Origin: Sphingomonadales bacterium
GTDB lineage: Bacteria; Pseudomonadota; Alphaproteobacteria; Sphingomonadales; Sphingomonadaceae
Reading direction: 5' to 3'
DNA: 64,000 bases
NCBI GenBank assembly: GCA_016721875.1
Contig: JADKHG010000002.1
Location: 124,001-188,000, forward strand
Part shown: in pieces, positions 43,813 to 55,002 of the stretch
How the letters are laid out: every line of letters begins with the position of its first letter
Position numbering within the stretch: position 1 is the stretch's first letter
Translations under genes and position numbers: made by a program
The notes under the pieces: model-generated
What the model was told of the DNA's origin: nothing
Databases searched by the model: none
What the model saw: only the letters and a program-made list of their open reading frames with translations

Positions 43813-46169
43813 GTGCGGGTGAGTAAAGACCAGACCATTACCGATTTGCCGACCGAGGTTTCTGTCAAAGCCCTTTTGGGCTTTGAGGAGCCGTGCGGAT
43901 TTAGTCGCAACCAGTTGCACGAAGTTCAGGCAAAGTCTTTGCACGACCATTCGCGGATCAACGTTGCCGCAAACGCCTGTTGTGGCCTGCTCGCAATAGC
44001 CATGTCATGGGGAAATGCACCCTATTGGGCCATTTCCTTATGGGGAAGTATGCTCGCAATCTACACTGGATACTATGTCTTAAAAGCGAAGCGTAACCGC
44101 TTGTTCGAGCGCGTTACTCCGGGACAAGCAGAATTTTCCGAAGTTGCTAAAGGCTCCGGAATCAGCGGATTGATCTGGGGAGCGAGCCTTCCATTTTTGG
44201 GAATCTACAGCTCGCTTACCTCTATGCTCGGCTTGTGGTCGGTCAGTTTGGCGATGATGGTATATTCATCGCTTTTAATGCCTGCATTGCCGTTGGTAGC
44301 AACGGCATTCATCGCTGCAACATCGGCGGGTGCCGTTATCGGCTGGGCGCTGCACGGCGAATATTATCTCGCAATTGCGTCTGCTGGTTTGTGCATTTTG
44401 CTCGTCACCGGCGTGCTGCGAACAGCAAAAGCGCAAGTCCTTTATCAATTTGCCAGCAACGTGCTTCACGAAAAATCAGAAACAGTCAGTTTGCTTTTGC
44501 GCGAATTTGAAGACAGCGGCGCGGATTGGCTTTGGCAAACCGACACGTCGCGCTGCGTAACCCATTCCAGCCCCGTTTTGCCTATGCACTTGAAGAGGAT
44601 GCCAAGACTATTGAGGGGCAACCTCTCCTCAAGCTTATCGCTGGCGATGCGTGGGAATCGGGTCGTTATCCTGAAACTCTGCACAAACTTGCCGAAAAAC
44701 TGAAACGTCGCGAGGCATTCAGCAACTTGATCGTGCCAGTAACGATCAAAGGCAAAGCACGCTGGTGGGAGCTGTCGGCATCACCACGCAGTTCCGAAGA
44801 CGGGGTTTTCCTGGGATTTCGCGGTGTCGGATCGGATGTTACCGAACAGCATGAATCCGCCAAGAAAATTTCGCACCTTGCTCGCTTTGATACACTGACC
44901 AGTCTTCCCAACCGTTTGCAATTGACCGAGGCATTGGGGAACTCTCTACAAGAAGCGGAACGGTGGCGCCGGCGCTGCGGCTTCTTTATGATTGACCTCG
45001 ACCGGTTCAAGGCAGTGAACGATACGTTGGGCCATCCGGTTGGTGACCGACTTCTGGCACAGGTTGCCAAGCGCATGACGATGATCATGACCGAGAACGA
45101 ATTATGTGGCCGTTTGGGAGGCGACGAATTTGCGGTTGTTCTGAAGGACGCCAGCGATTCGAATTATGTCGAACGATTGGCCAAGCGCATCATTGAGACG
45201 CTTTCCAAGCCCTATGAAGTCGATCAGAATACCTTGTTCATTGGTGCTAGTATTGGCAGCGCGGTTGGACCTGCTGATGGCCGAACGGTTGAGTTGCTGA
45301 TGCGCAGCGCTGACTTGGCGTTATACCGCTCGAAAGAAGATGGCGGCAACGTTCACCATGCCTATCAGCATAAACTGCATGCCAGTGCCGAAGAACGGCG
45401 CGTGCTGGAATTTGAATTGCGCCACGCACTTGAACGAAAACAACTGCATATCGAATATCAGCCAGTGGTCGAAGCCAATGGCGATAATGGCATTGTCGGA
45501 TTTGAGGCGCTGCTTCGTTGGAACAATCCGAAATTCGGACTGGTATCGCCCGCTAAATTTGTCCCTATTGCCGAAGAGGCCCGGCTGATCGTGCCGATGG
45601 GCGATTTCGTCCTGCGTCAGGCCTGTGTTGACGCAATGGAATGGCCGGAATCGACCAAAGTGGCAGTTAATATTTCAGTGGACCAGCTGACTAGCCCGGC
45701 CTTCATCGAATCCGTCATCTCCGCATTGCACGACAGCGGGCTTCCCGCATGGCGGCTCGAGCTGGAAGTCACCGAGAGCATTTTTCTGCGCGACGGTGGT
45801 CATGCAGTGCAGGTGCTCGACCGCATCCGCAAAATGGGTATCAAACTGTCGCTTGACGATTTTGGTACCGGTTATTCCTCACTTGGCTATCTGCGCAATA
45901 TCCGCTTTGACACAATCAAGGTGGATCGCAGCTTTGTGCAAGGTGCTGCGAAATCAAAGCCGGAAAGTTTGGCGATCATTCGCGCTGTCGTCGCGCTTGC
46001 CGACTCCTTGAATATTGCAACCACAGCCGAAGGCGTGGAAACTGAAGCCGAGCTGGCAATGATCCAACAATTGGGCTGCAACAAGATTCAGGGCTATTAT
46101 TTCGGTCGCCCGATGGTGCATGCCGATTCAGTAGCGCTGTTCAACAACCCGCAGCGGTCTGTCGCTTAA
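43813..46169 (+). pseudogene. Membrane GGDEF-EAL protein (cyclic-di-GMP turnover), one frameshift
   Basis: Two frames make one protein of about 785 residues. The N-terminal part has several membrane helices (about 48-90 and 118-215); a PAS-like linker follows; then a GGDEF domain (FDTLTSLPNRLQL start, GRLGGDEFAVVL catalytic motif) and an EAL domain (GFEALLRW, NISVDQL, DDFGTGYSSLGYL, GYYFGRP). Both the cyclase and the phosphodiesterase active sites look conserved. The frame changes near 44570-44573, where CCCC instead of CCCCC after ACCCATTCCAG would explain it. Start is GTG 43813. Likely sequence error rather than decay. Confidence 0.87.
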
Positions 46170-46182
46170 TCCCAGCCGCACG

Positions 46183-46530
46183 TCACAGGATTTCGTGAAT
46201 CCGTTCAAGCGGGCGGCAAAGCCGTACGCCTTTATCCGTTTCGACGAATGGACGTTCAACCAGCACCGCGTTGGCGGCCATTTCATCAAGGATGCGATCT
46301 TCATCGGCACCCTCAATCAGGCCAAGCTCTTCAGCTGGCGAGCCCCGTGTGCGCAAGGCTTCGAGCGCGGATAAGCCAGCATCTGCGAACAGTTGCACCA
46401 GTTTTGCATGGTCAAAGGGCGTTTTCTTATATTCAATAACGGTGACATCGACTCCCGCCGTTTCTTGTAGGATGGCGAGCGCTTTGCGCGAAGTGCCGCA
46501 GTCGGGGTTGTGCCAGATCGTTGCTTTCAT
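46183..46530 (-). CDS. arsC: ArsC-family arsenate reductase-like protein
   Basis: 115 residues of the glutaredoxin-dependent ArsC fold: catalytic Cys in HNPDCGTSRKAL (about residue 11), and the three Arg positions in LRTRGSPAEE, VERPFVET and GVRLCRP that match the Arg triad of E. coli ArsC. It reduces arsenate to arsenite if true to type. ATG 46530 gives the standard N-terminus. No ars efflux genes are nearby. It is divergent from the receptor gene and its start is about 80 bases from the Fur-like boxes. Confidence 0.88.
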   Translation of the reverse strand: MKATIWHNPDCGTSRKALAILQETAGVDVTVIEYKKTPFDHAKLVQLFADAGLSALEALRTRGSPAEELGLIEGADEDRILDEMAANAVLVERPFVETDKGVRLCRPLERIHEIL

Positions 46531-46610
46531 GATTCGCTCTATCCGAGATATGTTGATCTGTATCAAGGGGGGGGTGGCCAGAAGCGTATAGGCACTTTTG
46601 CTATTGAATA

Positions 46611-46652
46611 TGAGAACAAGTCGCAATAGAGGCTTATTGCGATTGATTCTCA
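46611..46652. promoter_or_regulatory. Paired Fur-type boxes forming one 42-bp palindrome
   Basis: TGAGAACAAGTCGCA (46611-46625) and TGCGATTGATTCTCA (46638-46652) each fit the 7-1-7 Fur pattern TGxrAATnATTyxCA, the second very well. Together they form an inverted repeat TGAGAA-N4-TCGCAATA-N6-TATTGCGA-N4-TTCTCA. They sit 22 bases before the receptor start. Confidence 0.75.
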
Positions 46653-46674
46653 AATTATGGTTTAAGGAATATCA

Positions 46675-48801
46675 GTGAAACGGTCTATCGGGATTTCAGC
46701 ACGGACATTGGTAACAATCATAGCGGCAATCCCGCTTGCCAGTCCTGCACATGCCATCGCTCTGACCGATGCTGAGGCATTGGACGAGCAATGCGAAGGC
46801 TGCGAGACCATCATCGTTACCGGAACCGCGAACAATTATGTCACCGCAACGATCGACACCGCCACCAAAACCGACACGCCGCTGATCGACATCCCCAAAC
46901 CGTCAGCGTTATTACGCGCGAGCAACTCGACGATCAGGCGCATCAGCCTCGCCGACGTGCTGCGTTATGTGCCTGGAACAACGGTTGGGCAGGGCGAGGG
47001 CAATCGTGACCAGATCACACTCCGCGGCCAGAACACCACTGCTGATTTTTTCGTCGATGGCGTCCGCGACGATGTGCAATATTATCGTGGGCTCTATAAT
47101 ATCGAACGGGTTGAAATCCTCAAAGGCCCCTATGCGCTGATTTTCGGACGCGGCGGCGGCGGCGGCATATTGAACCGTGTGCAGAAAAGCCCGGTGGTGA
47201 ACAAAAGCTTCGCGGCCTCACAGGCCAGCCTCAACAGTTTCGGCGCGTGGGATGTTTCGGCGGACCTTAACGCTCCGCTGACCGATAGTCTCGCGGTGCG
47301 ACTCAACGCCACTTATGAAAGTTTCGACAACCATCGCGATTTTGTGGGCGGCGAACGATACGCCTTGAACCCCTATATCGCGGCGCGGCTGGGCGCGAAC
47401 TGGAAATTTGGTCTCTCTTATGAATATGTCCATGATGACCGTGTGACCGATCGTGGCGTGCCGTCGATTTCGACTGCCGCAGGTCAACCAAACCGACCGA
47501 TTCCGGGTTATGACAGCCAGTTTTTCGGCGTCCCCGGCATCAACCGGACCACGCTGGAAGCACATATAGCCAAGCTGCGGCTTGACGGGCAGCTCAATGA
47601 CAATCTGAACTTCACCGGCAGCATTCTTTATGGCGATTATGACAAATTGTACGAAAATGTCTTCGCCAATGGCGCCGCAACTACGCAAAATGGAACGGTC
47701 GCGCTCGACGCCTATTCAGACCCGACTACGCGGCAGAATTTCATCGCGCAGGGCAATCTGATTTGGGAAGTATCGACCGGCCCATTGGCGCACAAAATGC
47801 TCTTCGGCATTGAATATGGCGACCAGAAAACAGCGAACCAGCGGCTGGGGCGTATCTTCGTCCCGGGCAACAGTTTCAGCCTGTCCAACCCAGTCTTCCC
47901 GTCGGTGGCGTTCACCACGCCCACACGCAACACTGAATCAGAAGTCGAATTCTTCTCCGCTTATGGTCAGAACCAAATCAGTCTGAGCGACCATTTTGAT
48001 GTGGTGGTCGGACTGCGCTATGACCATTTTGAAATCACCGGCACCGATTTCATCCCCAACCCCGACCGCCCCTTGGCCCGTACCGACGACAAATTGAGCC
48101 CGCGTATGGGGCTGATCTGGAAACCGGTCGAAAACGCTTCGGTCTACGCCAGCTACAGCCAATCCTTTTTGCCGCGTGCAGGTGATCAATTTGTGTCGCT
48201 AACCGCGACCCAGCAAAATCTGGCGCCGGAAAAATTCACCAACCGCGAAATTGGTGCGAAGTGGGATATTCGACCCGACCTCAATGTCACGCTGGCGTTG
48301 TTCCAGCTTGACCGGACCAACGCCACCACGCCCGATCCGGCGAACCCGTTGGCAACGATCAATATTGGCAAAACCCGCACACGCGGGGTCGAGCTGGCAT
48401 TGACCGGACATATCACCCCGGATTGGCAGGTCAGCACCGGCTATAGCTGGCAGGATGGCCATTTGCGCGGCAATGAAGGCGTCGCGCTGGGGCAAGTGCC
48501 GAAACACCAGATCAGCCTTTGGAACCGCTATGACCTGAGCGAGCGATTGGGTCTTGGTATGGGCGTGGTCCATCAGTCGAGCCAGTTCGCCGCGATCCGC
48601 ACCAGCCCAACCATCACCCGACTGCCCGGTTTTACCCGTGTCGACGCAGCGATGTATTTCGATATCAGCGAAGCCGTGCAGTTACAGGCCAATATCGAAA
48701 ATCTGTTCGACACCAACTATTTCTCAGACGCGCACAATGTGAACAACATCACGCCGGGCGCGCCGGTGAACGGACGTGTAACGGTGAAGGTGCGGTTTTA
48801 A
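46675..48801 (+). CDS. TonB-dependent siderophore receptor with an out-of-frame stretch in the plug
   Basis: Outer-membrane 22-strand beta-barrel receptor of 708 residues: signal peptide (about 1-27), plug domain (about 45-170), barrel, and the terminal NNITPGAPVNGRVTVKVRF ending in Phe. The plug reads normally (ADVLRYVPGTTVGQGEGNRDQITLRGQN) except for about 14 residues at 46902-46944, where the translation LLRASNSTIRRIS replaces the expected TVSVITREQLDDQAIS, which is present in the +1 frame. One missing A (CCCAAACC) and one extra C (GCGCATC) explain it. The Fur boxes point to iron-repressed ferric-siderophore uptake. Start GTG 46675 follows AAGGAA. Confidence 0.9.
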   Translation: MKRSIGISARTLVTIIAAIPLASPAHAIALTDAEALDEQCEGCETIIVTGTANNYVTATIDTATKTDTPLIDIPKPSALLRASNSTIRRISLADVLRYVPGTTVGQGEGNRDQITLRGQNTTADFFVDGVRDDVQYYRGLYNIERVEILKGPYALIFGRGGGGGILNRVQKSPVVNKSFAASQASLNSFGAWDVSADLNAPLTDSLAVRLNATYESFDNHRDFVGGERYALNPYIAARLGANWKFGLSYEYVHDDRVTDRGVPSISTAAGQPNRPIPGYDSQFFGVPGINRTTLEAHIAKLRLDGQLNDNLNFTGSILYGDYDKLYENVFANGAATTQNGTVALDAYSDPTTRQNFIAQGNLIWEVSTGPLAHKMLFGIEYGDQKTANQRLGRIFVPGNSFSLSNPVFPSVAFTTPTRNTESEVEFFSAYGQNQISLSDHFDVVVGLRYDHFEITGTDFIPNPDRPLARTDDKLSPRMGLIWKPVENASVYASYSQSFLPRAGDQFVSLTATQQNLAPEKFTNREIGAKWDIRPDLNVTLALFQLDRTNATTPDPANPLATINIGKTRTRGVELALTGHITPDWQVSTGYSWQDGHLRGNEGVALGQVPKHQISLWNRYDLSERLGLGMGVVHQSSQFAAIRTSPTITRLPGFTRVDAAMYFDISEAVQLQANIENLFDTNYFSDAHNVNNITPGAPVNGRVTVKVRF

Positions 48802-49376
48802 CCTGTGTCAGAAAAATGCTCGGCAACCACCTTTTTGTGCGCCTTGGCATTTTCGACATAGCCGGGAATACCAAGACCGATCACCGCCAACGCAGCATCG
48901 TCCAATGTGCGCACCATTTTGGCGGGCCTGCCGACCCACAACTCGCGTTCGCCAATGCTCTTGCCTTCAGGCAGCAGCGCGCCAGCGCCCAACATACCGT
49001 GGCTTTCGATTGTGCATCCGTTCATCACAATCGCGCCTAGCCCGACAAATCCGTTATTCTTGATCGTACAGCCATGCACCATTGCCATATGGCCGATCAG
49101 CACATCATCACCGATGAGTGCCGGGTAGCCATTGGGTGCGTGCGGGCTGGCATGGTCGCAATGGACGACGCTGCCGTCCTGAATGTTGCTGCGCGCGCCA
49201 ATGACCACGCGGTTGGCATCGCCGCGAATGACGCAATTATACCAGATGCTCGCTTCCGCGCCGATGGTGACATCGCCGATGATCCGGCATCCGGGGGCGA
49301 TGAACGCGCTGTCGTCAATCTGCGGAATCTTACCGTTGAAGGGCATGATCGTGACATCGGGGCGGTGGATAGTCAT
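48798..49376 (-). CDS. Gamma-carbonic-anhydrase-family hexapeptide protein
   Basis: 192 residues of left-handed beta-helix hexapeptide repeats. Zinc-ligand histidines appear in VVHCDHASPH and DVLIGHMAMVHGC, as in gamma-carbonic anhydrases and the YrdA/PaaY group. Enzyme activity in this group varies, so carbonic anhydrase is a family name. It follows hemB by nine bases on the same strand and its end overlaps the convergent receptor gene by four bases. Confidence 0.9.
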   Translation of the reverse strand: MTIHRPDVTIMPFNGKIPQIDDSAFIAPGCRIIGDVTIGAEASIWYNCVIRGDANRVVIGARSNIQDGSVVHCDHASPHAPNGYPALIGDDVLIGHMAMVHGCTIKNNGFVGLGAIVMNGCTIESHGMLGAGALLPEGKSIGERELWVGRPAKMVRTLDDAALAVIGLGIPGYVENAKAHKKVVAEHFSDTG

Positions 49377-49385
49377 GGTCGTTCC

Positions 49386-50387
<1,002 letters not shown>

Positions 50388-50426
50388 CGGTGCTGCTTAG
50401 CGGCACCGAGCGCGCGGCTCAATGAT

Positions 50427-52025
50427 TTATCCCGATGCCTTTGTGGCGCGGGCGAGCGAAATGCGGTCGATTTCGCGATTTGGCTGCACCGGCTTACGCA
50501 CTGCACCGGTTGGGGCGAGTGCTGCTCCGGGTTTGACCGACTTCAATCGGGCCAGTTGCGCCTTGAACCGCGCGAGATTACCGCCCTCGAGCTGCGCACG
50601 TTGGACAAAGCTGACTGAGGCGGGGTTGATGTGTTGGCCGTTGCGATAGAGTTCGTAGTGCAGGTGTGGTCCAGTTGAAAGACCGGTCGAGCCGACATAG
50701 CCGATAATTTGGCCCTGCCGCACGCGGCGTCCGGGGGCGGCGACAATCCGGCTCATATGGGCATAGCCGGTGGCCAGTCCGCCACCATGATTGACCTGAA
50801 CAAAATTGCCATAACCGCCCTTGCGACCAGCATAGGCAATTATTCCGTCTGTGGCGGCGAAGATCGGAGCGCCGTAGCCCGCTTTGAAATCCATGCCTGC
50901 ATGCATGCGTTTATAGCCCAATATGGGGTGACGCCGCATGCCATAGTTTGAGCTGACAGGTCCATTAACCGGACGGCTCATCGCACCGCGTGACTGGCCG
51001 ACGCCTGAGGCCTCAAACCATTGCGCGCTATCTCCATTTGACCATTTGAGCATCTGGATGCGCGGTTTTCCTCCGCGGTCGATCCCGGCATAGAGCAATT
51101 CGCCCATTTCAACCTCACCGGTTTCGGCGCGGCGGTGCGACAGGATGATGTCGAATTCGTCGCTAGCGGCAACACTCGAGAGGCTTGCATGGCTGGAGAT
51201 AATTTTGAGATAGGCTTGAATGACGTCTGGTGGTGCACCGGCGGCGCGGGCAGAGCGGTAGAGGCTGGCGCCAACTACACCACGAATGCGAAGGGGTGTG
51301 TCGTCAACAGCGATGGCCTGTCGCTTGAGCTGAAGTGCATTGCCTGACCGGGCAAGTGCCAAATGCAGATCGAAACGCGCACGGAATTCAAGCGATTCAA
51401 GTGGGCGGGGGGCAGTTCGGCTTGTCCGTCTGCCCAACACAATGTTGACGCGGGTGCCGGGTTCAATATCGGAAAGCGCTGTTGCGCCACTGACCAAAGC
51501 AACTGCGCGCGCAGCGTCTTCGCTGCCGACACCTGATCGTTGCAGCACGCGGCCAAAGCTGTCACCGCGACCAAGCGTTGCCGCCAATTCGACCGTTGGC
51601 CTCTCGGGATTGGACCGCAGGGCAACAACATTGTCAGCCGCCGCCATTCGGGTCCCGCTATCGCTGCCATAGGCGAGCGGGGTGATCATTTGTGCGCGGA
51701 CATGATCTATTTGTGCTGCGGCAGGCATCGGCGACTGCGCGCCGTAGACCGGTCCGAAATCGGGAATGAATGCCAGTGTGACGACGCAAAACAGGGTCAG
51801 TGTGCCAAGCCCGCGAAACCAGCGCAACGAACCTATATCCTCACCCAGATCGGGAACCAGATCCAGACTGGCCAAGCGTGAGCGCCACCCACGCAGAGGT
51901 TGCTGGCGTAGAGGCTTTTCCATTGCCGCCGCAAAGACAACATCTGCCCCTAAAGCGGTTGACGCAAATGTCTTGTGACTGCCTTCGAGCACTCTAAACC
52001 CCTGATCGTCCGGACCATCGGACAT
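50427..52025 (-). CDS. M23-family (LytM) murein peptidase with membrane anchor
   Basis: 532 residues: a cytoplasmic N-terminus, one transmembrane helix (about 70-87), a LysM-like/OapA-type region (GRGDSFGRVLQRSGV, about 150-200), and a C-terminal M23 domain (about 365-465) with the zinc ligands in HAGMDFKAGYG and HLHYELYRNG. It should cleave peptide cross-bridges in the periplasm or serve as an amidase activator; because all the ligands are present, an active endopeptidase is more likely. Single gene, divergent from the methyltransferase operon. Confidence 0.9.
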   Translation of the reverse strand: MSDGPDDQGFRVLEGSHKTFASTALGADVVFAAAMEKPLRQQPLRGWRSRLASLDLVPDLGEDIGSLRWFRGLGTLTLFCVVTLAFIPDFGPVYGAQSPMPAAAQIDHVRAQMITPLAYGSDSGTRMAAADNVVALRSNPERPTVELAATLGRGDSFGRVLQRSGVGSEDAARAVALVSGATALSDIEPGTRVNIVLGRRTSRTAPRPLESLEFRARFDLHLALARSGNALQLKRQAIAVDDTPLRIRGVVGASLYRSARAAGAPPDVIQAYLKIISSHASLSSVAASDEFDIILSHRRAETGEVEMGELLYAGIDRGGKPRIQMLKWSNGDSAQWFEASGVGQSRGAMSRPVNGPVSSNYGMRRHPILGYKRMHAGMDFKAGYGAPIFAATDGIIAYAGRKGGYGNFVQVNHGGGLATGYAHMSRIVAAPGRRVRQGQIIGYVGSTGLSTGPHLHYELYRNGQHINPASVSFVQRAQLEGGNLARFKAQLARLKSVKPGAALAPTGAVRKPVQPNREIDRISLARATKASG

Positions 52026-52263
52026 CCCACAATTCGATCCGATTGTGACCAGATATGGTTAAAGTCAATTTAACATCGACCATAACCGGCCAGCCGTTCT
52101 TTGCGTGCGCTTTTCCGAATTCTTCCGATTCTAAGGTGGTTCTAGCGCACTGAAACCTGTCAGGCGATCATCAAAGCGACCCCTTGTCGTCATAAAGATG
52201 GTGCTCGGCTTTTTCGAAAAACAAAGCTCTTCTATCCTGACGTAACCCGCCCTATGACGCGCT

Positions 52264-53004
52264 ATGATTTTGCAAAATCGTCGAAAGCAGATATTTTTCT
52301 TCGTGGCGCTGGGCGTTGCTGCGTTTGCGGGATGCAAGCCAGTTAGCGATTCCGGCAACCGGCCTGAAACCTCGATCGAGTTTCCCCAACCCGACCGGGC
52401 AGTGTCCGCAGCGGAAGGCACGCAATTCTCGACCGAAGCGGCGCGCGATGAGGCGGGCGAGGCCAAACAGGTTATGGACTGGGCAGAGATTGAGCCGGGC
52501 ATGACCGTTGCCGATATCGGTGCGGGTGAAGGCTATTACACCGTGCGGCTGGCGGCGCACGTTGGCGAAAAGGGCAGGGTGCTGGCGCAGGACATCAACC
52601 GTGCTGCACTCGAGCGGCTCGGCGAACGCGTCAGCCGCGACCGGCTCGACAATGTCGCGATCAAAGAAGGCGATATTGACGATCCGCGCCTTCCGACAGG
52701 CAGCTTCGACCGTATCTTCATGGTGCACATGTATCATGAAGTGACCGAACCCTATGCTTTCCTCTGGCGTCTGCGCCCCGCGCTGGCCAAAGGTGGTCAG
52801 GTGATTGTCGTCGATCGTGATCGCCCGACCAGCCAGCATGGCATTCCGCCGAAATTGCTGTTCTGCGAATTTGAAGCCATTGGTTACCGGCTCAAAGGTT
52901 TTTCGGAGCGGCTTGAGGTGGGAGGCTACTTCGCAACATTCGAAGCAATTGGAGAGCGTCCCGCACCCGGCGCTATCAAAGCCTGCCGCGCCGGGAAAGT
53001 ATGA
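52264..53004 (+). CDS. Exported class I SAM methyltransferase-like lipoprotein
   Basis: 246 residues with a signal peptide and lipobox AFAGC (Cys about 20), then a methyltransferase fold: motif I VADIGAGEGYYTVRLAAHVG (about 81-100), GDIDDPRLP, and FMVHMYHEV. An exported methyltransferase is unexpected because SAM is cytoplasmic, but this lipoprotein-plus-methyltransferase layout is common in sphingomonads. First gene of a five-gene coupled operon; it overlaps the hydrolase by four bases. Confidence 0.8.
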   Translation: MILQNRRKQIFFFVALGVAAFAGCKPVSDSGNRPETSIEFPQPDRAVSAAEGTQFSTEAARDEAGEAKQVMDWAEIEPGMTVADIGAGEGYYTVRLAAHVGEKGRVLAQDINRAALERLGERVSRDRLDNVAIKEGDIDDPRLPTGSFDRIFMVHMYHEVTEPYAFLWRLRPALAKGGQVIVVDRDRPTSQHGIPPKLLFCEFEAIGYRLKGFSERLEVGGYFATFEAIGERPAPGAIKACRAGKV

Positions 53005-53921
53005 GCGGCGATTGTTCCTGGCAGCCCGATGCTGAAAGCAGGATTAGTGTCCGATTTATTGAAGCCAATGGTCTGACTTTCGAACTCGCCGAATGCGGTG
53101 ACAGGACAAGCGGCACGTTGGCACTGATGCTGCACGGTTTCCCCGAGCTTAATTATTCCTGGCGACACCAGATGCCGATGCTTGCCAACAAAGGCTATCG
53201 CGTCTGGGCGCCCAATATGCGTGGCTATGGTGCGTCGTCGAAACCCGAAGGCATCCCCGCCTATCATATCGACAATCTGCTCGCGGACGTGGCTGCACTG
53301 ATAGACCATGCCAATGCGGAACAGCCCATCGAAAGAATGATCCTGATTGCGCATGATTGGGGCGCGGTTATCGCCTGGATGTTTGCCATAAGGCAGCTAC
53401 GACATGTCGATCAACTCGTGATCATGAATGTGCCGCACCCCAAATGCGCCGAACGCGAAATACGTAAATGGCGGCAATTGCGCAAAAGCTGGTATATGTT
53501 TTTCTTCCAGTTGCCTTGGCTTCCGGAAAAGCTGCTGCTTGCCGGAAATGCGCGAGCAATCAGGGGTGCTTTTTTCAACACGGCGGCAAACAAGTCCAAT
53601 TTCACGCGCGCGGACCTTGAAGTCTATGCGGCTGCTGCGCAGCGACCGGGGGCGATACGGTCAATGGTCAATTATTACCGCGCGCTGTTCCGCTATCGTG
53701 ATTCAGACGCTCTGGGCGATGCCAAGGTGGCAATGCCGACTTTGGTGATCTGGGGTGAAAATGATCTGGCACTGGACATTCATTTGCTCGACGGAATGGA
53801 GGCATGGGTGCCTGACCTGACTGTCCACAGGCTGCCCGGCATATCGCATTGGGTGCAGCAGGACGCCCCCGAAGCAGTTAACAGCGTGCTGTCTGACTGG
53901 CTGGATAATCGCGCATCATGA
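53001..53921 (+). CDS. Alpha/beta hydrolase, epoxide-hydrolase-like
   Basis: 306 residues. HGFPELNYSWRHQ (oxyanion segment), the nucleophile Asp in IAHDWGAVIAW (about residue 115), LVIWGENDLAL and the catalytic His in GISHWVQQDAPE give a full triad of the epoxide-hydrolase/haloalkane-dehalogenase class. The HGFPE plus D-W-G nucleophile elbow favours soluble epoxide hydrolase. Substrate unknown. ATG overlaps the previous stop by four bases and its own stop overlaps pnuC by four. Confidence 0.88.
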   Translation: MSGDCSWQPDAESRISVRFIEANGLTFELAECGDRTSGTLALMLHGFPELNYSWRHQMPMLANKGYRVWAPNMRGYGASSKPEGIPAYHIDNLLADVAALIDHANAEQPIERMILIAHDWGAVIAWMFAIRQLRHVDQLVIMNVPHPKCAEREIRKWRQLRKSWYMFFFQLPWLPEKLLLAGNARAIRGAFFNTAANKSNFTRADLEVYAAAAQRPGAIRSMVNYYRALFRYRDSDALGDAKVAMPTLVIWGENDLALDIHLLDGMEAWVPDLTVHRLPGISHWVQQDAPEAVNSVLSDWLDNRAS

Positions 53922-54481
53922 GCCCGATTGAAATTGCCGCAGTGCTTTTTGGCATTGCCAACATCGTGCTGATCATCCGCCGATCAGTGTGGAACTATCC
54001 TTTCGCGCTGGTGATGGTTGCGCTCTATTTTCTCATTTTTCGCGATGCCAAGCTTTACAGCGATGCAGGATTGCAGGTCTTTTTCTTCGCAGTGAACCTC
54101 TACGGCTGGTGGAGTTGGAGCCGGAACAAGGCTGACCAAGGCGAAATTGTTGTCGAGCGACTTGGCCGATCTGCTTTGTTGGCATGGTGCGCGGGGTCGG
54201 TGCTGGCCATTGCCGTTTGGGGGTGGTTCATGCAGTCGAACACCGACGCCAGCTATCCATATTGGGATGCCAGCGTCGCGATGCTTTCCGTCGCCGGGCA
54301 GATATTGATGACGCGGCGTTATCTGGAAAATTGGTGGTGGTGGATTGCGGTCAACGCAATTTCGATCCCGCTGTATCTTGTGAAGGATCTGCACCTGACG
54401 GCAGGTCTTTATGCGCTGTTTTTGTTGCTGGCGATTACCGGACTGGTCGAGTGGCGGAAAGCCGAGGGTCGCCGGCCATGA
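53918..54481 (+). CDS. pnuC: PnuC-type nicotinamide riboside transporter
   Basis: 187 residues with about seven hydrophobic helices. LIIRRSVWNYPFALVMVALYF, FFFAVNLYGWWSWSR and NWWWWIAVNAISIPLYLVKDL are the typical PnuC segments, including the aromatic W-N-Y and substrate-contact W-x-W groups. It facilitates uptake of nicotinamide riboside. The next gene is the kinase-like NadR protein, which traps the substrate by phosphorylation, so the pair makes a salvage route to NAD. Confidence 0.93.
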   Translation: MSPIEIAAVLFGIANIVLIIRRSVWNYPFALVMVALYFLIFRDAKLYSDAGLQVFFFAVNLYGWWSWSRNKADQGEIVVERLGRSALLAWCAGSVLAIAVWGWFMQSNTDASYPYWDASVAMLSVAGQILMTRRYLENWWWWIAVNAISIPLYLVKDLHLTAGLYALFLLLAITGLVEWRKAEGRRP

Positions 54482-55002
54482 AACGCATTTGCCTGCACGG
54501 CCCTGAAAGCACCGGTAAATCCACGCTCGCTACCCGACTTGCCGCGCATTTCGCCTGCGAGGTCGTTCCCGAATATGGCCGCGCCTATTGCGAAGGGCAT
54601 GGAACTGACATTGGCATGGCCGAACTGGTCCATATCGGTCAGGCGCAAGATGCCATGAACTGTGCGGCTGCCGCACGCGCGGCAGAACTCGGCTCGCCAT
54701 TGGTGCTGTTCGACACCGATCCTCTGATCACCGAAGTTTGGGCTCAAATGATGTTCGGGGTGAGCGACCCCTGGTTTGCCAGCTTTGATGGCTATGCCGA
54801 TCTCTATCTGCTTCTCGATATCGACCTGCCCTTTGTCGACGATGGCTTGCGGGTCTATGCTCAGGCCGAGGATCGCCGCCATTTCTTCAATCTGTGCAAG
54901 GCCGAACTCGAAGCGCGGGGCGTACACTATGCTTTGGTACGCGGAAAAGGAGAGGCGCGTTTTAAGGCAGCACTGGACGCAATCCGCAATGGATTTCCAT
55001 AA
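54478..55002 (+). CDS. NadR-like nicotinamide riboside kinase-type ATPase
   Basis: 174 residues with an AAA-type P-loop CLHGPESTGKSTLATRLAAH (about 5-24), EYGRAYC, the Walker-B-like LVLFDTDPLIT (about 80-90) and LLLDIDLPFVDDGLR, matching the kinase domain of NadR without the adenylyltransferase and repressor parts. It should phosphorylate nicotinamide riboside imported by PnuC. ATG overlaps the pnuC stop by four bases (ATGA). The next gene starts at its stop codon. Confidence 0.88.
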   Translation: MKRICLHGPESTGKSTLATRLAAHFACEVVPEYGRAYCEGHGTDIGMAELVHIGQAQDAMNCAAAARAAELGSPLVLFDTDPLITEVWAQMMFGVSDPWFASFDGYADLYLLLDIDLPFVDDGLRVYAQAEDRRHFFNLCKAELEARGVHYALVRGKGEARFKAALDAIRNGFP

